NCBI GenBank assembly: GCA_024653225.1
Contig: JANLGA010000038.1
Coordinates: forward strand, 9,473-18,160
Length of the DNA stretch: 8,688 nucleotides
Reading direction: 5' to 3'
Source: Bacillota bacterium
GTDB taxonomy: Bacteria > Bacillota > Sulfobacillia > JABLXB01
The notes under the pieces: model-generated
The model's input: the letters and a program-made list of their open reading frames with translations, nothing else
Database searches by the model: none
Told to the model about the DNA's origin: nothing
Made by a program: the position numbers and the translations under genes
Shown: piece by piece, positions 5,681 through 8,688 of the stretch
Layout of the letters: each line of letters starts with the position of its first letter
How positions within the stretch are numbered: position 1 is the first letter of the stretch

Positions 5681-8335
5681 TCAGTCCTCCGCGGGAACGG
5701 CGGCCTCCCTCACCCGCCGTCTCGCGGCGATCACCCGTTCCCACTCTACGGGAGTCATCGGCCTGTCAAAGCTCCTCAAGTCCGCCAGCCGGAACCCGTG
5801 CTTTTCGGCCAGCTGCCGCATGTACCCTATCTCGTCCATGTTCAGGTCGGCGCCTATGCTGGCATGCTCGAACCGGTGCTCGAGTGCCAGCATGATGGTC
5901 TCCGCCATGCACGCGTATGCGAGCCCCGTCTCGAAACCGAAATCCCACCCGAGGGACGGCCGCCCGGGAAGGGCTACCACGCCGCCGTCAATCGCGAGGA
6001 CGTCCGGCCGCTCGTCAACGATCCGCCTGCTCACGTTAGGCGGGCGGGAGAGGTCGCACACGACGGCCCCGTGCTTGACATTCGTGGGGGTCACGATCGC
6101 CCCGAGGCTGCTCGTCGCGGTCACCACGACGTCCGATATCCCCAGGTACCTGTCAATTTCCGTGGTAAGCACGAGGGAACCCCGGAATTCCTCCAGCAGG
6201 CTCGCCGCGGTCATCGCGTCGCCCTCCGCGCGCTCCGCGGACCGGCCGGCGCGCGGCGACCGGAGGCTGTGACCGACGCTCCCTTCGGGGAACACCCTGC
6301 CCCGTCGGGCCTCGGTCGCGAGGTGGGTGTACACCGCCCGGGCGACATCGGCCAGCCGACGCCTCGCCCTTTCGGGCCACCTCGGATTCCCGATGAGAAC
6401 GATCCTTCCGGCCACCTCCGACAGCAGCATTGCAGTAGCGCGGCCTATGGACCCGGTCGCCCCGACGACCGAAACCGTCGCACGCGACGGGTCCACGCCG
6501 AGCCGCGCCAGCGCAGTCACGACCGCCTCCACCGCCGACACGACCGTGTAGCTGTTCCCCGTCGTTATCGCGACTCCCTCGTTCAGGAGGTGTAGGCCGC
6601 CGTGAGAGGCAACGGATGTGTAGGCGCCGAGACCCACGATCCGGGCGCCTCTGTCCCTGGCAAGGCGTACCGCAAACTTGAGGATTTCCGAGGTTTCACC
6701 CGGTGGGTCGTTCAACAGTTCCTCGGACGTTCGCGGGACCGCGATGAACTCCCCGTACGCCGACGCCCCCGTGGGCGATACGATCCTCGCCTGCGACAGG
6801 ACAAACGGGTCTACGAGGCTGTTCCATCTCGAGGCAAGCTCGCGAAGTGCCCCTTCGGAAAACGCCGACAGGCTGGGATCGACTTCGCAGTAATTCCTGA
6901 GGTCTATGGGGTGAACCAGGAACGCGAACCTGGCCTCGGCCGGATCGCCGGACGGCGACGGTTTACTCCTGGCGACGGCGTGTGGGCGAGCGGGTTCGCG
7001 CGCAAGGTCCGGGTAGGTGTCGAAGCCCCCGGGGACGAGGTGCCCCAAGAGGCGGGCGGTGTCCCTCCGCGCCACGACCCGCACGGCGTTCTCGATTCCC
7101 TCGAGCGCCCGCTCGCACTCCCCCTCCCCTATGACAAGCGGTGGCTCTATCCTGATCACATCGGCCCCATTGAGGGTCGGCGCCACCCTCAGGCGCTCGA
7201 CATTCAGAAGGTAGCTCGAAATGACCGGCGTCAGCAGCTCCTGCTCGGCCATCACGCCCATGAGGCAGTTGGGGAAGTCCTCCCTGGACACGGAGAACTT
7301 GATCCCGAGCATCAAACCTCGACCGCGCGCCTCCGCGACGACCTCGGGATACCTTTCCCGCAGGCGGTCGAGGCCCGACCTCAGCACGCGGCCCCGGGCA
7401 GTCACGTTTCGGATAAGGGCGCAATCGTCCTCGGTCAATAGGTCTATGGCGGCGATCCCCGCCCTGCAGGCGAGGGTGTTTCCGGCGAACGTGGAGGAGT
7501 GTTTCATCGCGAACTCCTCGGTGTATGCCCGCTCCGAGGAGAGCACGGCCCCGATCGGGACCAGCCCGCCTCCGAGCGCCTTCGCCAGCAGCATCACGTC
7601 CGGCGAGATCCCCTCTTCCTCGCAGGCGAACATCCTCCCGGTCCGGCCCAGCCCCGTTTGGATCTCGTCCACCACCAAGAGCACGCCGTACCTGTCGCAG
7701 AGTTCCCTGACCCTACGCAGGTATCCCTCCGGGGGTACTACGATTCCCCCCTCGCCCTGGATCGGCTCCACGAGAAACGCAGCGTACTCACCGCCTCGCA
7801 GGTTAAACGCCCCGTCGAGAGCCTCCGCGTCCCCGTACGCCACGAAGTCGAATCCCTCGACCGGGGCCCCGAACGGCTTCTGGTACGCCGCCCTGCCGGT
7901 CGCGGACAGCGCTCCCAGGGTCTTGCCGTGGAAGCTGTTCCACGTTGCCAAAATCCTCCGTCTGCCGGACGCTGCCCTGCACATCTTGATCGCCGCCTCG
8001 GTCGCTTCGGCCCCGCTGTTCGTGAAAGTCACGTACTTGAGCCCGGCCGGGGCGATGGCGATCAGTCGCTCGGCCAGTTCGCCGGCAGCCTCGAGGTAGG
8101 AGGGTTGTACGAAGCTCGGCTCCGACGACGACCGCACCGACTCCAGCGCCCGCCATATCCTCGGGGGATTGTGACCGAAGGGGAGCGCACCGTACGAAGC
8201 TATGAGATCGAGGTAGGCCCGACCGGACGAATCGTACAGCCGGCAACCCTCGCCGCGCACGAAGCGCTTGTCCATGTCAATTTTCGCCAGCAGATCGGCG
8301 AGGTGTGGGTTGACGTATCGCGCGAATGGATGCAA
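5681..8335 (-). CDS. Bifunctional class III aminotransferase / acyl-ACP-reductase-like dehydrogenase
   Basis: This is an 884-aa two-domain enzyme. Residues 1 to about 425 are a class III (omega-) PLP aminotransferase like acetylornithine, putrescine or 4-aminobutyrate transaminases. It shows NSGAEATEAAIK (106-117), the NSFHGKT cofactor-stacking motif, EPIQGEGG (190-197), Asp223 in VVDEIQTGLGRTG, the Schiff-base Lys252 in LLAKALGGG, and SSTFAGNTLA. After a Pro/Arg/Ser-rich linker (about 430-468), residues 470-855 resemble cyanobacterial long-chain acyl-ACP reductase (COG5322). The shared features are GLGAYTSV (568-575), TTGNSYT (591-597), a nucleotide-binding VVGATGSIGRA (623-633), and ACMAETIML (808-816), whose Cys809 aligns with the acyl-thioester cysteine in the cyanobacterial ACFAEAILL. 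A charged insert lies at about 672-712. The likely chemistry is an acyl thioester reduced to an aldehyde and then transaminated to an amine, or the reverse. This is inference and the substrate is unknown. I choose TTG 8335-8333 because GGAGG sits 7 nt upstream; an ATG at 8350-8348 would add five residues. It is probably cotranscribed with the gene before it. Confidence 0.92.
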   Translation of the reverse strand: MHPFARYVNPHLADLLAKIDMDKRFVRGEGCRLYDSSGRAYLDLIASYGALPFGHNPPRIWRALESVRSSSEPSFVQPSYLEAAGELAERLIAIAPAGLKYVTFTNSGAEATEAAIKMCRAASGRRRILATWNSFHGKTLGALSATGRAAYQKPFGAPVEGFDFVAYGDAEALDGAFNLRGGEYAAFLVEPIQGEGGIVVPPEGYLRRVRELCDRYGVLLVVDEIQTGLGRTGRMFACEEEGISPDVMLLAKALGGGLVPIGAVLSSERAYTEEFAMKHSSTFAGNTLACRAGIAAIDLLTEDDCALIRNVTARGRVLRSGLDRLRERYPEVVAEARGRGLMLGIKFSVSREDFPNCLMGVMAEQELLTPVISSYLLNVERLRVAPTLNGADVIRIEPPLVIGEGECERALEGIENAVRVVARRDTARLLGHLVPGGFDTYPDLAREPARPHAVARSKPSPSGDPAEARFAFLVHPIDLRNYCEVDPSLSAFSEGALRELASRWNSLVDPFVLSQARIVSPTGASAYGEFIAVPRTSEELLNDPPGETSEILKFAVRLARDRGARIVGLGAYTSVASHGGLHLLNEGVAITTGNSYTVVSAVEAVVTALARLGVDPSRATVSVVGATGSIGRATAMLLSEVAGRIVLIGNPRWPERARRRLADVARAVYTHLATEARRGRVFPEGSVGHSLRSPRAGRSAERAEGDAMTAASLLEEFRGSLVLTTEIDRYLGISDVVVTATSSLGAIVTPTNVKHGAVVCDLSRPPNVSRRIVDERPDVLAIDGGVVALPGRPSLGWDFGFETGLAYACMAETIMLALEHRFEHASIGADLNMDEIGYMRQLAEKHGFRLADLRSFDRPMTPVEWERVIAARRRVREAAVPAED

Positions 8336-8342
8336 CTGGCAG

Positions 8343-8347
8343 CCTCC
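8343..8347 (-). promoter_or_regulatory. Ribosome binding site choosing the TTG start of the fusion gene
   Basis: GGAGG on the minus strand (GGGAGG counting base 8348) lies 7 nt upstream of TTG 8335. The rival ATG at 8350 overlaps this site and has only a distant AGGA about 17 nt upstream. The TTG start gives the N-terminus MHPFARYVNP. Confidence 0.6.
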
Positions 8348-8369
8348 CATGATTGTGTTCCGGATTGTC

Positions 8370-8688
8370 CTACTGCTGCAGGTCTATCACCCTCGGCACG
8401 AAACCGATCCTGTCGAGCAGGTCCAGGTAGTCGGCCGGCGTCATGTCGCAAGGCTGCTTCCCGGAGAGCGCGACGAGCAAGCCCTCCATGACGTTGGTTC
8501 CGAAGGAGCGCCCCTCTATCTCCGGAGTCGTGGTTATGAGCTTGGCGACGCCCCTCGACCTCATTTCCTCGATGTCGGCCGCCGTCACGGTGTTGGTCAG
8601 CACCACCTTGCCGTCCATCCGGGCGGGCATGTACCTCTTTATGAAGTGGAAATCGCCGGCCACGACTTCCGCCCACTCGTAGTACTTG
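8370..8688 (-). CDS. Quinate 5-dehydrogenase-like protein, C-terminal part (cut by the window edge)
   Basis: This is the last 105 or so codons of a protein whose beginning lies beyond base 8688. The frame is open to the edge (KYYEWAEVVAGDFHFIKRYM at the start). Recognisable blocks are GDFHFIKRYMPARMDGK, VVLTNTVTAADIEEMRSRGV, LITTTPEIEGRSFGTNVMEG and the ending LLDRIGFVPRV. From memory these match a conserved protein of clostridia and relatives that is often labelled 'quinate 5-dehydrogenase'. I do not know of experimental proof of that activity, so the label should be read as a family name. No catalytic motif can be judged from this part. Its TAG stop (8372-8370) is 34 nt from the TTG start of the fusion gene, with no terminator or promoter between, so the two are probably one transcript. 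Confidence 0.85.
   Translation of the reverse strand, partial: KYYEWAEVVAGDFHFIKRYMPARMDGKVVLTNTVTAADIEEMRSRGVAKLITTTPEIEGRSFGTNVMEGLLVALSGKQPCDMTPADYLDLLDRIGFVPRVIDLQQ

Noticed and set aside
5486..6595. 369-codon plus-strand open frame across the speD promoter and the fusion gene's 3' end
   Set aside because: It is antisense to the conserved dehydrogenase domain and runs through a terminator and a promoter; no family motif is visible.
7499..8491. 330-codon plus-strand open frame opposite the aminotransferase domain
   Set aside because: It is the complement of conserved PLP-enzyme motifs, with biased composition and no domain.
1..8688. CRISPR arrays, tRNA or rRNA genes, insertion sequences, phage genes
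   Set aside because: No regularly spaced repeats, tRNA-like cloverleaf, rRNA-like segment or transposase or integrase motif was recognised; nearly all of the window is ordinary coding sequence.

Overview
This is a GC-rich bacterial window in which every convincing gene lies on the minus strand, so transcription runs from high to low coordinates. The organism is probably a deep-branching, high-GC, possibly thermophilic member of Bacillota or a relative. That placement is an inference. It rests on a short SpeD of the 1B type, a short Thermotoga/archaea-like S-adenosylhomocysteine hydrolase, an M42 aminopeptidase, frequent TTG start codons with G-run ribosome binding sites, and a protein resembling clostridial 'quinate 5-dehydrogenase'. 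It is not a firm identification.

Right-hand unit (8688 to about 5604): the C-terminal end of a quinate 5-dehydrogenase-like protein runs off the window. It is followed 34 nt later by a large two-domain enzyme, a class III PLP aminotransferase fused to a domain resembling cyanobacterial acyl-ACP reductase. This unit ends at an intrinsic terminator (5604-5627).

Middle unit (5592 to 4995): speD, the pyruvoyl S-adenosylmethionine decarboxylase of polyamine synthesis, has its own sigma-A-type promoter. It is followed by a perfect 13-bp hairpin.

Left-hand unit (4960 to 1): a -10 box precedes a probable operon of M42 aminopeptidase, ndk, a DUF72 protein, an MTA/MTI phosphorylase, an S-adenosyl/S-inosyl-homocysteine hydrolase, and the N-terminal part of an MTA/SAH deaminase (mtaD), which is cut by the left edge. 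From ndk to ahcY the genes overlap by 4 nt at TTGA, TTGA and ATGA junctions. The last three genes recycle the nucleoside by-products of S-adenosylmethionine (MTA and SAH). Residues in the phosphorylase and hydrolase point to 6-oxopurine (inosine-type) substrates, that is, a 'deaminate first' route. SpeD feeds spermidine synthesis, whose by-product is MTA, so the neighbourhood makes metabolic sense.

The most unusual item is the aminotransferase/acyl-reductase fusion, which looks built to pass an aldehyde between two active sites. No rRNA, tRNA, CRISPR array, insertion sequence or prophage feature was seen. The only non-coding gaps of note are 3779-3849, 4924-5112 and 5488-5680, and their contents are described below.
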